Assembly (NCBI GenBank): GCA_034190875.2
Contig: CM067349.1
Span: forward strand, 25,683,142 to 25,747,141
Direction of reading: 5' to 3'
DNA: 64,000 nucleotides
Source of the DNA: Urechis unicinctus
Lineage: Eukaryota > Annelida > Polychaeta > Xenopneusta > Urechidae
The translations under genes and the position numbers were made by a program. Under the pieces are notes generated by a model that was given only the letters and a program-made list of their open reading frames with translations, ran no database searches and was not told where the DNA came from. Below, piece by piece: positions 24,700-37,999 of this stretch; the stretch's first letter is position 1, and every line of letters starts with the position of its first letter.

Positions 24700-26640
24700 A
24701 AAGAAGATTCACAGAGATCGAACGTTAAACACTAAGTCCAGCTCCAACCAAGTGGACACATATAATGATGTTGACAAGTCTTTGAGAGCAACATTTTTAT
24801 GCCAACTGACATTGACACTCATTTTTTCTTCTCCTGTATCCACATATCATTGACTGCAGATGGATACCATGACCCAATATCAAGGCTAAATCGATTAAAC
24901 CATGACTTGTGTATTTATCTTATGTTCCCAAGTAATATCTAACCTGCACTCGTTATAGTTCCCACCTCTACATTACAGATTATCAAGCATGGCGTATTCC
25001 AGTACTCAAGATGAAGCCGAAGGGTTTATAGACACGATCTTAGCTACATAACTACATTTGATACCAGACACATAATCCCCAGTTGCATCCCAGAAAGTAC
25101 GATGAGCTGTGCCTGTAGAGCCACAATGACTTGGGCCACAGCAAACTCTGTGGTTCCATGATATCACATTGAACGTGCCCAATTGTGAGTGGTGGGGGCG
25201 GGGGATGTTAAGAGCTCCGCCCACAAGTACAAGGATAGGTTTATGTCACCCTCAAATGGAACCCCCAAAACATCACAACCTTCCTCGTCAATTACAATCG
25301 CCATAATTTAGCAATCGCTAAAAGGTGCAGTGGTCAGTAATGTTTTATTTGATCTATATCATCACTTCATGAATTACTGCATTCCCTCCCATCTATCATC
25401 CTGACACACAGGATGTACAAGTATTCGTGAGCTAGCATGATCACAGGTTGAAGGTTCGGTCATAGTTTTTCATAACAGCGGCGTTTATAGCAGTCATATA
25501 CTTAAGCACCTGTATCTATGAACTCTAGTATCCACTCAAGATATTGCATGTGAATATAATGCCTTCTTCTCTGTTATGTTGTATATGCATCAATGAACAG
25601 GTAAATAACCAGCCCACTGTTTTGGCAAAACAGGTTGAAGTGGTGAATTTCATAAGCAGGATACAAGTATTTATGTCGGCAGTCGGTATATTAGTGGAGC
25701 AGCCTATTTCTGCATCGCTATACTAATTACATTGTGTATGTTATACAATCAGCACAGTATATAGCATAGCAGCTATGTACAACGTTCAATATCGGAAAAC
25801 AGATTAAGCCATGAATGGAATCATGTTTGATAAGCGTTAATCACGTTCGCTGGCACCAACATATAATGATCACATTAAAGGTGTACTATGTACAATATAA
25901 TCGATGTTTTCGTCATTGTATAGTATTTGCAGTGATTCAGGGGTCTATTAGACAAATTGAACGTGAAGAGGGAAGAATAATGATTACAGTTGCCGTTATT
26001 TTCAGAACTGTCGAATAAAGTTTCACCAGTGATTTATCGGTCCTTGGTATGCGCACTCATGTCAAGGCATGGATCAAGAAGTCGCATGTAAATGAAAAGA
26101 CACATTGTACGACATTGTCGGATCTTCTATGACTTTCCATTTTTGGGTATAGCTTGCATGTAGCAATATGACTTACTTGATAAATGAGCTTTGCTGTTGC
26201 TAGGGGATGACCATGCTATCAACTGGTTAGTAGAGGGGTTTATTTTGGTTTTGTTTTATGTAAGGATCTTGTTGGCATATTAAGTTAAAGTCGAATCCGA
26301 CAATAGCCAACTAGATTCAAGGGTTAGTGATATGAATATCACCGTTACCGAAGAGGTGTTATGAGATATCTTAATGGGTTCATTATATCGGTATTATATA
26401 ATACAGAACATTAATTTCCCAAACTAACATTCTAACAAGTTATATGCATCACTACGTACAAGTCGGACTGTCCCGGAGAGCGGAGAATCATTCATCGGAC
26501 TGATAGAAGAGGTTCATTTAGCGGGAACATGCTGAATGAGATTTCCGACTGACTGACTGATCTCAGAATTGTTAACATTATCATTTACAATTCCTGACAT
26601 GATTAAGTGATTGAAGAGTTAATTGGGTTTAGTAGTATAG
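24700..26640. repeat. Downstream block of gene B, paralogous to 44.4-46.0 kb and to the 3.22-kb units
   Basis: No gene is supported. The block repeats at 44.4-46.0, 47.9-49.3 and 51.1-52.6 kb with high identity. At 25589-25600, CAATGAACAG followed by GTAAATAACC looks like a decayed cysteine-exon end plus donor. A 60-codon frame at 25544 recurs in each copy only because of the duplication. Confidence 0.6.
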
Positions 26641-26649
26641 TAAACGGCA

Positions 26650-29050
26650 GTTCTGGGACAGTGTGCTCTGGAATGTACTGTTTAAACGTTTTAGCCTCTA
26701 CAAGTCTCAAAGTCTTAACATTGAGACTGCACGGTACTGGGAGGTACTAAAGAACACTTTGCTCATTTTGGAAGAGGAGTTAGGCATCGCCCAGCAGCCA
26801 GTCAAATTACACAGGCAAAAGGCACAAGAAGTCCAACTAGCTTTTGTAGCGAAAACCACCATACCTATGGTCATGGGCGAAAGTACATGCCCTTGAGATC
26901 CAGCTTACTGAGACACAGCAACCTATACCAGCCGTAAAGGTGGCTGTACCAGCGGTTAATGGGTCGCTTTCATTGCCCAGCTGAGTCTTCGAAAAGACAC
27001 AATGTAATATTAAAAATTACCTTCAGGAATAGTCCATGGACGTGCCCGAATATCACCCCCTAGGCGCGGATCTGCTGACGTTCTTGAAAGGTATCCATGG
27101 ACAGATGCATGGTAAACTATCGTCTGTGATAAAAGAACTTGACGGCATAAAATTTCAGATAGCACTCAGAGTGAAGATAAAGAAGGATACAAGCAAAGGT
27201 GTCACTGAGTATGTTGAAGCAGTACTAAGAAACAAGCAAGAGGCACTGCTTACGTCCGACGTGATTGATGAGGCCCTTAACAGGGACAATACTGATATAG
27301 GTTTGGAAAAGTGGACGCAGAGAGGGTCTGGCCGGAAGTATGAAGAGGTTAAAACACTTTGGCTAGACATAGCCCGCTACCAGCCATTCAAAGGTGGCTC
27401 ATATAGAGATTTACCACCAGACCTAATAGAAGAAAAAAGCAATGATAAATGTTGGCAATAACGATAATTGTTGTCGCTGGTCTATTCTGGTTGAATCAAG
27501 AAGCAATTCATCCTATAAAGCAATAAAAGAGTATGTTACTATTGAGCTACCAACTACAATATCTCAAAATTCAAGAAGTATTAACTAGCCTTAAATACAT
27601 TTGGAGGGGATTAAGGGTTTATAATACATCATATTAACAAGCAACCAGACGACATTACCTTAATCAACCAAATGTTAATCAAGAAGGATGGAAAACTTCA
27701 CTAAACATGGATAAAAAACCTTAACAACTCACCTTATGACCAGAATAAACATCAGCACCATAGGTACTCCTGCGAGCGATACCTACACGGCTACTCCAGA
27801 GATGAACTACTTCTAGCTCACGAGTCAGAATGTCTTGGAATGTGGCAAACATCAGTTCGGTTGTAGATATCCATTTTAGAAGTTGTACAAGCAGCTTCCG
27901 GTCCCATACATTATATATGCTGTCTTTGAAGTCCTGACAGTTGAAAGCCTTGTGCTACACCCAGCTAAGAGCAACATCCGGATGATGAAACAACATGAGG
28001 CTGCGGCGATTATGTTGTGATGAGGTGTGATGGTAAATCAAAACAATCGGTAGGATACAGAGGAGAATGTAAGATTAAAAAATTCTTATCCAAGCCTGCT
28101 ACTATGGTGATGACATCACAGGATAAACGAACCAACCGGAGAGCAACTCAATGTCATATATGCAGCAAGCCACTGGTGAGCGACTCTGTCCATGACCACT
28201 GTCGCATAACAGGAAAGTACAGGGGACCGACCCACAATGCGTGCAACCTAAAGCTGCTGTTGAATCCCAATAAAACTATACCAGTTATCTACGGGGCTAT
28301 GACTATCAACTCTTAATGCAGGCCATTAGCAAGGTGGATGGGCAAATCAAATGCATCCCCAAAAACATGGAAAAGTATATTTCACTGTCTTTAGGACAAT
28401 TGCGCTTCATTGACAGTGCTCAGTTCCTCATAGCATCGCTCGACAAGATAGTCGGAAAATCATAACTGAAGCTTTCGCTGTGGCTGCTAAGTAAGAGCTA
28501 CACGATGCGCATCCTAGGATGGCGGTACAAAAGGAATAGTTGTCATCAAAATAATCACCTAGGGGGAGTTAGGACCCCATCTGAGGTTGGAAAATCGGTA
28601 CCCAAACTATGCAACAAAGAAAAGTATGTGATCCACTACATGAACCTAAAGCTTCTCTCTCTGGATGCGGCTTACAAAGATTCATAGAGTGCTCTCCTTC
28701 AACCAGTTCCCTTTGATGGAGCCCTACATCCGCATGATCACAGACCGTAGCAACGTGGCCACAAAGCGACTTTGAGAAAGAGCTGTACAAGATGGTAAAA
28801 CAATGGAGAACCTTAGAAAGCGGGTCAATGTCTAGCTCGTGCGTTCGGCGGAAGGGGACAAAATACGCAGGTTGGTGTCCAGTCATACGTATGCAAGACA
28901 TAAAGTATTTGACTATGATCTTGTAGCCGTACACATGAATATGAGCAAGCTAGTTCTAGACAGACTAGTTTACTGAGGTCACAAAATATACCCAAATGAA
29001 GGGGGAAATAAAGGCCAGATCTGTCAAAGCATACCAGACTGTTTTAATCT
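26650..29050 (+). mobile_element. Polinton/Maverick fossil, DNA polymerase B part
   Basis: Segments resemble Polinton-type protein-primed DNA polymerase B. One holds GSGRKYEEV and LDIARYQPFKGGSYRDLPPDL (about 27.0-27.45 kb). A Cys/His segment with CHICSKPL and DHCRITGKYRGPTHNACN (about 28.15-28.25 kb) is the HNH/endonuclease VII-like piece found inside these polymerases. A later stretch resembles the conserved C-terminal GKTMENLRKR region (about 28.8 kb). Capsid, integrase and terminal repeats were not found, so only the polymerase region remains. It is old and heavily broken, probably ten or more breaks. It sits between the two gene blocks. Confidence 0.7.
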
Positions 29051-30140
29051 AAAAACCGCACTGGTCTAATGTAGGAAAGACGTAGCATTAGATGGCTTCA
29101 GAACAAAATTTGATGCACCTGCTTCTACACAGACCAGCTGACTGTGAATGATATATACCCACCTCAAAAGACGGAGTGATTCCATTGCGAGTACTTTTAC
29201 GTATAACAAAGTGTAAAAGCCCCCTGATGTGACGACTGCACTCCAGTTTCAGCAGGGCCACAAGGGGCCCCTGGAATCCCCCTGTAACCCCACCTTCACT
29301 GAAGATTGGGTTTTGTGTTGTCAACCCCACACAGCCTACCCCATGTGGATGTAGACGTAGGCATGCATTGTACAGAGGGCCCGGGATACCTCTACACAAT
29401 ACACGCGTTAGGTGGTAGTCGTGGGGCAAGGTAAATATGAACAGGTAAATATCCAGCTCAGTGTTTTTGACAAAACATCAGTGTAAAATCAGAGTTCTCA
29501 CAGAAATACGTTTTTTAAATGTCTATTGTCAGCACTGGTCGTCGCCATAGCAGTTTCTTTTACGTCACTGATTGGCGCTGCTGGTCTATAGTTCCACATA
29601 GAATGACGCACTGCTACAAGTTGTATAGCTCTGACAACACCGCATGCACCAATTAGTGACGCAACAACACTAGTTTAAGGGGCGTCCATGTTTAAAAAAA
29701 TCATGTTTGTTCAAAGCGATGATCATTTGAAGGAAAATCAATCCAGAGATATGTTAATGAAATCAGGCTGATTCGGATAAATCGACCTTGGAAAAGTGTC
29801 CCTGTTTCCCTTTAACGCTGTAATTTTTGATGGTGGATGGGGTGATTGTGACGATATATCACGGCACAATCACTAATGGTTCATTGTCGCTGATATTACG
29901 TTTAACCGTAGCATGCAGTTAAAGGTTTAATTGGGCGTAACTAAATCATCCTAGTGGGGAATGTCTTTCATTTCAACGTTTCCGAATGATAAAATCACAG
30001 GATAGCTTTTACTTGCGCCAATCTACACCGTTAGTCTCAAGCTTGCTTTTACATGCGTTTCTCAGTTAAAAGTAATGTCTGCGGCGACCAACCATAATAA
30101 TCGTTATCACCCAGTCGGCATAGGAACCACATGGTTAGCG
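29050..30140. other. No recognisable gene; one relic donor-end module
   Basis: At about 29436-29444, GAACAG followed by GTAAATATCCAGC and TTTTTGACAAAACA matches the module found after relic cysteine exons elsewhere. Otherwise I see nothing. Confidence 0.4.
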
Positions 30141-30698
30141 GTCAGTAATATTTTCTCAACCTGCACGTAAAGCTGTGACCCGTTGAACAATAACCCAACC
30201 ATTCCACTTTCATTATAACCCTTTGTCCATTCTGATCAGGTAATATAGCATATGGCAAGGTATATTGTATTAAGACAGATGTGCCGGGTTGTATAAAGAC
30301 GCCATCTGATGCATTGGGGTGAATAGTAAGGTTAGGGTGCAATGGTATGTTGAAGTGGTGTTCGTTTGTTACATTATAACGATATCAAGTGAAGCGCGAT
30401 GAATGCTATTCTGTAAATACATCACGAAGAATAAGTTGTCAGATTCTGTTTGTTTGGCGAGCTGCAGAAATATGAATGAGTATCGGGGCGTTCGGATGGC
30501 CATCGCTATTGCACAGAACAATTGACCAGACAGGTGGGGCTATCAGGGGGGAGGGAGGGTCTTCTTGTTTTTCTGTACCATTGTGATTTATTTGACCACG
30601 TATAGCTGCTTTAAATAACATTATTCACCATAAGCCCCTATTAAGTAATCGACTTCTTGTTAGTTTATCCCAATGGCGCTCGGATCCCTATGCCAAAC

Positions 30699-30806
30699 TT
30701 CCGAACCGCTTCCGAACCGCTTCCGAGCCGCTTCCGAGCCGCTTCCGAGCCGCTTCCGAGCCGCTTCCGAGCCGCTTCCGAGCCGCTTCCGAGCCGCTTC
30801 CGAGCG
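30699..30806. repeat. 11-bp CpG-rich tandem repeat
   Basis: TTCCGAGCCGC is repeated nearly ten times head to tail; the first two units read TTCCGAACCGC. It is absent from the paralogous place near 12.25 kb, where a single TTTCCGAGC occurs, so it expanded after the duplication. Open frames across it on both strands are periodic artefacts. Confidence 0.9.
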
Positions 30807-33800
30807 CCGAGCCGTGTGAAACAAATGGATCCTACTGTCTGTTTCTGACGCTTAATAGATTCTTTTCGACAATTCAGCAATCCGCCCTCTATGACCGACT
30901 TTCGATTAGTATTTCGCGTTTAAGTCCGTCGCAGCCCAACGAGAGCAGAGTGCCTGTGGTTTATCCGATCAATCGTAAGCATATGCTGGGCAGTTACATT
31001 GACAACCATTTGCGATGTGTTATATGTTCAGTTTGTGTTATTTTATCCTGTACACTCTGTCCGTAATTCATCTATGTAATATATACGCGTAATATTAACA
31101 AACGTAACAGAAAAACCTACCTGAGGCGACATTGCACAAGTGAGGGAGGAAAACTGGATTTCCACTCGTACTGGCCAAAACGCGGCAATCCCCTCAGGCA
31201 AGTTGATCGAGTACGAAGCAGAAGGACGTGATCACGACATCGTGGGTTTATAGATATGCCCAGATAAACAACCGGAAACCCGAGCCTTGTTTAATTAAGT
31301 CATGCATGATAAACAACTTACAATGCACAATTGGATCACTGTAAACATTTGAGCAATTCATAAGAGGAATAGCGAACCCTTGGTCCCAATATCAGCCACG
31401 TGATCACTAAGACAATGTTCAGAATATGTTTCACGTTTTTCCCCAGCTAACATGCTATGGTGGCTGTTCATCAAATGCCATCATCAAAGTCAAGAAAATT
31501 ACATAACATCGCCGCTAAGCCTGGTAGTGTAGCTATCAGTGTAACAAACCAGCTGGTCAAGCATAGCATACAGCCTCGCTGACTTCTAAGAGTATTCGTC
31601 AAGATATAGACAAATCGCAAGACACACACAGCTTCTACCAGTGGAAATAGTGACTGTAGCACAAATAAGTGTTCATGTATTCAATTACAGAAGCAATATG
31701 AACACTGATTTTTCATATCAGTAACGTACAGCAATCCACGTCGCTTTACATTAAACGCATTAATGGACCTCAAAGTATGTGGGTCATAACTTGAATCAAT
31801 TTGTACTGCGCTTGTCAAAAATGTGAAAGGGGTAAAATAAATTAACTTGAGTTCCCGCTAACTTGAGTTCCTGCTCGTTTTAATCAATTCTGCAGCCGCG
31901 CAAAATTGATGATAATATGATCAATGCCGGCCCATACCACCCACCACATACATCTGTCCCATATACTTTTGGAGAATCACAACAATTTAGGAAAACACTA
32001 ACGTGAGCTCATTCAACTGTGCAAGTGTATCATTGATAGAGAAGAGCGAAGGCAACAATAGCGTCATGAAAAGGGACGTCTCTCTCTCGCGGTGAGATGA
32101 GCATGGACCGTTGTTAATTTCTGGCACGTCCCGTTGCTGTCGAATCATCATTTTTGCTTAATAGATTATCATGGCATATCTCAGAAAATCATTTTTATCC
32201 ATGCAATTTAAAACCGACTAATTCTTCCATTTGTAACCAGTTCTAGGTGTAACGTACTTAATAGATCATATTCTTTGATCTGAGCATACAGAGCTTTGTG
32301 ATATAATGCATACATATCCAGCTTCTTCCCTGCATCAAATCGACGATTACACAACAGAGCGTTCACCAGCAAGAGAGGCGTCACAGGTTGCACAGCAGCA
32401 GCAGCTGCTGCATCAGCTACGGCGGTGATGATGTATTGTAATCTCAACCAACCATATTGCAATCGACATGTGAAACATTTGTGGAATAATTGACGTGACA
32501 ATAAATCTGCGCGGGTTGAGAATCATTGTGCTAACTATCTGCTGGCTGCATTCCCATTCGTTATGACACATCTTTACGGCGAGAAGAGAAATCTACGTAG
32601 AACAACAATGACATCCGGGGCACCAACGCTCGGTTACCTAAAACACACCCCATACAGCCGCTCTCATTGCGCTCTCGTTGGACGAATGGGGGTTGCTTGG
32701 CATGACGTCATTGTGTCTCCAGTTACAGTAGGACAGCGCATCACAACCATTGTAAGATACCGGAGAAAACGACGCGAATGATATGCTTGTCGCTTTGCTG
32801 GCGACAAGGACAATCTACACTTGCTTAATTGATATCAATTTTTTTTTCTTTCTCCAGCCTAGGTTTTTCGGGCTTTTCTCTGGAACGGTTGGACATATCA
32901 ACATGAACTTTTTGGGAATGATAGATCAAGTTGGGACACAACACAACCGATCCAGTTTGACGCGCATGCACATTGTTGGAGGCTTATGGGATCGATATAT
33001 CGTCGATTTGTTCCCCCATTTTCTGTAACTATCTCCTCCATAACTACTGCAGTTACGGAAATATGAATTACATGGTTGTAACAAGCAATTATCGTAGCAT
33101 AGAATAACGCAAAAAAATACTTGTTTTCACTTTTTGTACTTTGTATAATGACATGTTTTTCAGGGTATCTATCACGATTTTTGCTCCAGCCTAAGTTTTT
33201 TGGGCTTTTCTCTGGAACGGTTGGACATATCAACATGAAATTTGGGGAATGATAGATCAAGTTAGGACACAACTACCGATACAGTTAGACTCGCATGCGC
33301 AGTGTTGGAGGCTTATGGGATCGATTTTTCGTTGATTTTCCCCCCATTTTCTGTAACTATCTCCTCCATAACTACTGCAGTTTCGAACATATGAATTACA
33401 TGGTTGTAGCAAGCAATTATCGTGGCATGGAATAGGGGGAAAAAATACTTGTTTTCACCTTTTGTACTTTGTATAATGACATGTATTTTAGAGTACCTAT
33501 CGCGATTTTTGCTACGAATTCTCTCCTCATTGATATCTCTGAAGCGGCTGTATTTACGCACATGACATTTCGTCAGTATTTAGAACTTAGCCTCGTGATA
33601 ATGATTGTAACAGTATTTTTAGCATTCACAGTGACAAAAAACAGTAAAAAGGACGATTAGTTTGAATGTTTTCTACTGCGGCAGCTTAGCGAGTAGGCTC
33701 TGCAGGCTTGTCTAAGTAGGCCAAACCTTACGTAATCGACTAGAGGCGATCATCCCTTTTCCCGCTTTGCATTACCAAACCTTACGTAATCGACCAGAGG

Positions 33801-34361
33801 CAATCTTCCCTTCTCACTTTGCATTGACTTGGCTAAGGGGTCATTTCAAAACATCTAAGCGGCAACAGCTTGTGACATCTATCCCAAATAGTGCGCCTTA
33901 CCAGCACCCCTCGCTCATATCTATCGTAAACGTGTGTGGCGCATAGGGTGCCTAAACGGTCTGTGTATAAACCGTCATTTCCTTTTTTGTTTATCAAAAC
34001 TCAAAACCAAAAATGAACAACAGTAACTCATATGCGCCGAAAAAAAAACCGGATAACACTAAACACATTCGTTTTTCGTTTTTCATTCGGTCAAACGGAA
34101 AACGAGTGGCGCTGCAGTCGGCTATGTTTTTACTGATACAAGCCGCTGGAAAGGTTGGTTAGTATTCGCACCGGACGTCCCCCGTGCAATCAAAGAGTAG
34201 ACGAGCCGCGATCTTTGCATAACTATAGTTACATACAATAGCGACTTGGAAGCTTGGCATCGGTAACCGAACCCCTGAATATATGTGTGTATTTATATGT
34301 GAGTGCGCGTGCCTTTGTGTGCATTTATATGTGTGTGCGCATGCGTGTGTGTATGTGTTGT

Positions 34362-34435
<74 letters not shown>

Positions 34436-34695
34436 TATAAATATATATATGTATATAAATATATATATATATATATATTTTTATATATATATGTGTATAT
34501 ATACATATACATATGTATATATATATATATATACATATTTATATGCATGAATATATATATGTATATATATGAACATATAAATATACATGTATATATACAT
34601 GCATATATATATAATATATGTATATATAACCAAACCCCTAAGTGTGTATTTATATGTGTGTGGTGCGTGTGTGTATGTGTTGTTATATACAAATA

Positions 34696-34763
<68 letters not shown>

Positions 34764-34990
34764 TCTATATATATATATAGAGATAAATATATATATATAT
34801 ATATATATATATTAGTATATAGATATATATAGATAGATATCTATATATATGTAAATATAGATATATATATATATATCTATCTCTCTATATATATATCTAT
34901 ATATATCTATATATATCTCTCTCTATATCTCTCTCTCTCTCTCTATCTCTATCTATCTATCTATATATATATATATATATTTTGTGTGTA
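34362..34990. repeat. Long (TA)n-rich microsatellite with internal duplication
   Basis: Two long TA runs (34362-34432 and 34697-34760), each preceded by a similar GTGTGTATTTATATGTG...GTTATATAC segment, indicate a tandem duplication of about 360 bp. The right part grades into CT/AT-rich variants up to 34990. Tyr/Ile-rich open frames here are artefacts. Confidence 0.9.
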
Positions 34991-35005
34991 ATATTGTTGA
35001 TACCG

Positions 35006-35099
35006 TATTGCTGGTCGTCCAGGCTTGCCGTTGGAAGACATGCCGTTGGCGCTTGTGCCGACTCTAAGTAGGCCAAACCTTGCGTAATCGACCAGTGGC
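35006..35099. repeat. Extra partial copy of the retroposon end
   Basis: TTGTTGATACCGTATTGCTGGTCGTCCAGG through GCGCTTGTGCCGACTCTAAG repeats the end of the element at 35735-35806, then continues into the AAACCTTGCGTAATCGACC unit. It records an internal duplication before the SINE inserted. Confidence 0.6.
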
Positions 35100-35446
35100 G
35101 TGTGTGTATGTGTGTGTGTGTGTGTGCATCGAATTATAGTCGTGTTTAGCAACTAGGCTATGTACGACTAGCAGTGTGTGTGTGTGTGTGCATCGAATTA
35201 TAGTCGTGTTTAGCAACTAGGCTATGTACGACTAGCAGTGAGTGTGTAACTCTGAGGGTGGTCACTTCAAGGGAGCACGTCGTCCTCAGAGGATCTTTTA
35301 CATCCCTTTTCAGAGATGGGACCGCCATTTGTACGTGATCATCCGAGTCACGAGTAACCAGTCAGGTTGTCACACCTTGGAGTCAAACCCACAGCCTGTG
35401 GGTCGAAAGGCGAGGCAGTAAACCACCAAGCCACTGGGTCCGGCTT
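35100..35446 (-). mobile_element. tRNA-derived SINE, flanked by AGTGGC duplications
   Basis: On the minus strand the head carries a box A-like TGGCTTGGTGG (35423-35433) and a box B-like GGTTTGACTCC (35379-35389) at tRNA-like spacing. A non-tRNA body with CCCTTGAAGTGACCACCCTCAGAG follows, then an A/C-rich (CA)n tail at low coordinates. AGTGGC at 35094-35099 and 35447-35452 fits a short target duplication. The 3' part is tandemly duplicated (TTTAGCAACTAGGCTATGTA occurs twice, about 60 bp apart). It is not a functional tRNA gene, because the acceptor pairing and clover-leaf are not kept. Confidence 0.8.
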
Positions 35447-35863
35447 AGTGGCATTCCCACGGCTTTGTATTGACTTGTTTAAGGGGTCATGTCAAAACAT
35501 CTGCTAAGGGGTCACGTCAAAACATCTAAGGGGCTGCAGCTTGTGACATCTATCCGAAAATAGTGCGCATTACTAGCTCCCCTCGTCGACATCTATCGTA
35601 AACGTGTGCGGCGCATAGGGTGCCTTAACACCAACCTTACGTTATGTAAACAAGGCGCAATTACAATCCCGATTGCTGAACTAATAGGTCAAGAATTTAT
35701 TTTGTTTAGAGATAACATTTGTTTGTGTAATATTGTTGATAGCGTATTACTGGTCGTCCAGGCTTGCCATTGGAAGACATGCCATTGGCGTTTGTGCCGA
35801 CTCTAGTTGTTGCTTTTTTCATCCCAGGGTTTCTGATTTATCGACCACCAGTTAACGTCAAGT

Positions 35864-36170
35864 ACACAATGGCAGTCCATGTGTGGCGCACAATGGCAGT
35901 CCATGATTGGTTCACAAAGACAGCCCATGTTTGGCACACAATCACTGGCCATGCTCAACACACAATCACAGTTTGTATTTCATATTTTGAACACAATGCC
36001 ATTTCATATTTAGCACACAAGGCCAGTCAACACTTTGCATAAAATGACAGCCCATATTCGACAAACAATACAGTCCATGTTTGACACACATTGGAAGTTA
36101 TGTTAGCATACAAAAACAGTGTATATTTACACATGCTTGGCACCAAACGACAGCCAGTTTTTAAAATACA
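35864..36170. repeat. Second array of the ~24-bp degenerate minisatellite
   Basis: Same CAGTCCATG...GGCACACAATG units as 13518-13880, in the duplicated segment, with fewer clear units. Confidence 0.7.
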
Positions 36171-36446
36171 AAAATGATTCACTCATAAGACTATTTTGTA
36201 AGTCAGATGGGCTTGGCGGCTGACAAAATGTACGAGTCTGTTTGACACGATATTGGAGAGTGAATGATGTTAGGGTGATCTATGATTGCCGATTTGTTAG
36301 GGTATTTTGTAAATTTGATATCAATCACATTTGACTCACAATTAGTATCACCCATAGCTGAAACCAACCCTATATCAATCACAGCTAATATCAATCTTAC
36401 ATTAATCACATATGGTATCAATCATGACTCAATCACTTCTGATATA

Positions 36447-36568
<122 letters not shown>

Positions 36569-37251
36569 TTCACAGACACTCATTCAACAATCACAGGTGA
36601 AATCGATCATTCATCAATAACTGATGATATATACTCTATTCTAATCGCACCTCATATCGACCCAACATCGATAAATCTGATATCAACCTTTCTCGATCAC
36701 AGTTGATATCAATCACACGTGACATATGTTAAGAGACACAATGTTGTCTGTGAGTTCGTCAATTTTAACGAGAACCGACTTGCAGGCATCCCTCAATGAA
36801 TCAGGCTATGCATCGTCGCGCTCGAGATATCCGCCCGGGCGACAGGTACATCATCATGGGCCACGCAATAAGTCTTCCTACATTCCTTCAACAGAATTAA
36901 AAATATATTTCAACCGGTTCCCAATTGTAAGGCTGCGCTGTAGAAATGTGGCCGCGATGCAGTATCATATGATAAGCTTTATAGATACGGTCTTTTGCCC
37001 CCTAAACATGCGCTCGGCTGCTGCCAATGTCAGTTTTGTAATGGACCTATCCTAGCCACTTAACGGAACCATAGCCCCTGCTACTTGGAAACCTTACACT
37101 TAGATCCGAATGCATTTGCCCTGATTTAGGCTGATGTACTGTTACAGCCGGTAGGCTGCTACAACCAGTCATAGCTTAGTCTTCAAAGTCTCATTTTTAG
37201 GAATAGAAGCATGCTCGTGATGACAATGCATCCTTTGCGACAGGGCCGTCG

Positions 37252-37520
37252 TCAATAAAGAGCTAAATGTTAGGTCGTTGTCAGCAAGGGGCTGAATGTT
37301 AGGTTGTCTTCAGCAAAGAGATGAATGTTAGGTCGTTGTCAACAAGGAGGTGAATGTTAGGTTGTCGTCAGCAAGGAGATGAATTTTAGGTCGTTGTCAA
37401 CAAGGAGCTGAATGTTAGGTCGTCGTCGGCAAGGAGCTGAATGTTAGGTCGTCGTCAGCAAGGAGCTGAATGTTAGGTCGTCGTCAACGAGGACCTGAAT
37501 GTTAGGTCGTCGTCAGCAAA
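37252..37520. repeat. 29-bp minisatellite, about nine units
   Basis: CAAGGAGCTGAATGTTAGGT plus CGTCGTCAG recurs at 29-bp steps. The paralogous site (14488-14550) has only about two units, so the array grew in this copy. Units are contiguous with no spacers, so it is not CRISPR-like. Confidence 0.88.
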
Positions 37521-37999
37521 GAGAAGTCTATGAGGTCGTATATATGTGTCGATATATTTGAAGCTGTGAACACATGACTCTTGGTATTAGGTAATAAAAA
37601 ATCCTGCGTCTTGATTGTGATTGCGCTTTCAATGTTTGTATATATTGTTTTGCATGAGATTGTTCCTGTTTCGCATTTGATAGCAGCTTGTTTATTCGTG
37701 GCGAAATTACAGTTATATCACGATAGAGCACAAACCCTGGTTGTTCTGGAAGCTTATGATAAAGCTGCTTGTTTTACAATTAGCTTTATCAGCGTATCTC
37801 CTGCGATAGATGACGTTTAATGAGGATGGTATAATCGCTCAATGCCCTCATGGGTGAAATCTAATGTTATTCACAGAATCATCATCAGATGTTGATTGAC
37901 TTTTTGATTGAATTTTGGACTGTGTGCATTTACTACTTTGGACTCTTTGCTGTATTAATGTGTTTTCAATGAACATATGAGTATCGGTATATCTGATGC

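Larger units (their letters stand above)
32850..35805 (-). mobile_element. 1-kb retroposon-like repeat, copy interrupted by tandem duplication, TA tracts and SINE
   Basis: Comparison with 13.43 kb shows that DNA from TTTTTTTTCTTTCTCCAGCCTAGG to GGCGTTTGTGCCGACT was inserted between two collinear flanks. A cleaner copy is present in the opposite strand at 62998-63972. In the reading direction (minus strand here) it starts near GGCACAAACGCCAA and ends in an A-rich tail, as a retroposed sequence would. The first 332 bp on the plus strand (32851-33182) are tandemly repeated at 33183-33516. No terminal inverted repeats or domain-bearing frame are seen. The 33.66-34.2 kb part contains two similar AAACCTTACGTAATCGAC units. 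Confidence 0.65.

Noticed and set aside
30657-30880. Periodic frames across the 11-bp repeat on both strands
   Set aside because: A unit of 11 bp reads through all frames without stops by composition. The peptides are simple repeats.
34254-34832. Long Tyr/Ile-rich open frames on both strands
   Set aside because: They are translations of TA and TG microsatellite DNA, which has few stops in these frames. No gene signal.
35379-35433. Possible tRNA gene (boxes A and B on the minus strand)
   Set aside because: The arms do not pair as a tRNA and the sequence continues into a repeat body with flanking duplications. It is a SINE head.
37252-37520. Regular 29-bp repeats resembling a CRISPR array in length
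   Set aside because: The units are contiguous with no unique spacers, there are no cas-like genes, and the DNA is eukaryotic. It is a minisatellite.
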